Assembly (NCBI GenBank): GCA_034510155.1
Contig: CM067382.1
Coordinates: 55,408,142-55,472,141 of the forward strand
DNA from: Eucriotettix oculatus
Taxonomy: Eukaryota > Arthropoda > Insecta > Orthoptera > Tetrigidae
DNA length: 64,000 nt
Reading direction: 5' to 3'
The translations under genes and the position numbers were made by a program. Below, piece by piece: positions 63,346-64,000 of this stretch (its first letter is position 1; every line of letters begins with the position of its first letter). The notes beneath the pieces were generated by a model, which searched no databases, was not told the origin of the DNA, and saw nothing but the letters and a program-made list of their open reading frames with translations.

Positions 63346-64000
63346 CCGGAATAAACTAAAACTGCTGGCACCCAAATCAATAAAATAATTTATTGTGATA
63401 ATTAATAAATGTAATTATTGTATATGTGAAATTGGTGTAGTAATTATTTTGATTGAGTTATGTTTACAAGACGAGATTATGAATATGCGGCAAATACCGA
63501 TGAAGGAAACATATTCCACAACTGAGGTAAATTAGAGGTGTATGAGCTGTTAGTTTAGACTGTAAATTAACATGATAAATATGATAGTGTATATATGGAT
63601 AGAAAATATGGCATTAAGGGAATGGAATCGGAGTAGTTGGAAAATTATTAGTATTATCCTGGTTTCACCTCAGACGTTTACAATTCAAGGGGCCGTATTA
63701 CGGGAATTCTGTGCAGAACAGAAGACTACCCCGATGTTGAAATCCATCTCAATTAAAGGAGATATGACCGACTCAGTAGAATATCTTTTCGATCGTGCCA
63801 AATGGAACCGCGTTTTTGGCGGAAGCAAGGAGGATCGATTTCTCATATAGACGATGCGTCCAACCGTACAGAGGCAAGAGGGGCGCCGATAACAAGAAAT
63901 CTATTTATTTTTATGAGACCTGGAGGGGTGATTGGTTAAACGAAACGCAGCTCGGTCAGACAGGGTGGCTGCTCCGGTGGTGGAAGGAAATAAATTCGTT

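Larger units (their letters stand above)
42294..64000 (+). other. Intron 3 of the beat gene, extending past the window (>21.7 kb)
   Basis: The donor GTAAGT is followed by more than 21 kb without a recognisable beat exon (no WYIN-type or second-Ig sequence was seen). The interval holds LINE fragments, a ~6-kb stretch of unusual composition, a CRE cluster, a terminal-inverted-repeat element and several GC-richer patches (58440-58780, 60560-60900, 61850-62120, 63570-63950). If the gene ended here through an unseen exon, part of this would be intergenic. Confidence 0.6.

Noticed and set aside
63572..63850. 92-codon frame near the right edge considered as a downstream beat exon
   Set aside because: It has no Ig cysteine/tryptophan pattern or beat signature and no proper splice acceptor in phase; the GC-richer end may be other unique sequence.

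Overview
The window looks like a piece of a large, AT-rich, repeat-laden arthropod genome, most likely an insect. Recognisable protein-coding sequence is very sparse: only three short exons stand out in 64 kb. They have canonical GT/AG splice sites and compatible phases, and they encode the start of a secreted immunoglobulin-domain protein of the beaten path (beat) family, an insect family of axon-guidance/adhesion proteins. The very long introns and the many LINE, LTR and inverted-repeat relics would suit a cockroach, termite or other polyneopteran. That placement is an inference and was not tested.

Layout. Positions 1-11160 are upstream DNA with dispersed repeats, including a decayed antisense LINE (9361-10960) interrupted by a 793-bp LTR-like insertion (10101-10893). 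A CpG-rich stretch (11160-11597) precedes exon 1 (11598-11658), which carries a signal peptide. Intron 1 is about 28 kb (11659-39641). Exon 2 (39642-39853) and exon 3 (42158-42293) together make the first Ig domain, separated by a 2.3-kb intron. From 42294 to the window end I found no further beat exon, so the third intron is at least 21.7 kb and the gene continues beyond the window.

The rest is mobile-element debris and structured DNA. There are at least seven antisense fragments of one non-LTR retrotransposon family. Two copies of an LTR-like element occur, each next to that LINE family. There is a foldback element beside a sequence resembling a tRNA-Lys primer-binding site, a 73-bp-arm perfect palindrome (40687-40852), and a 0.93-kb terminal-inverted-repeat element with an internal sub-repeat (59113-60038). 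A ~6-kb stretch of different composition (about 43.19-49.4 kb) carries C-runs of 50 and 26 bases.

The most interesting recurring signal is a short motif, CTGAWGA - purine - GTCYC - loop - GRGAC - GAAACGT, found at ten or more places on both strands. It resembles a hammerhead-ribozyme core with one extra purine before stem II and almost no stem III. It sits inside inverted-repeat elements, so it may be a structural or ribozyme-derived end of a retroelement family. A group of four perfect TGACGTCA (CRE) sites lies within 3 kb of intron 3. No tRNA, rRNA, CRISPR or intact transposon gene was found.
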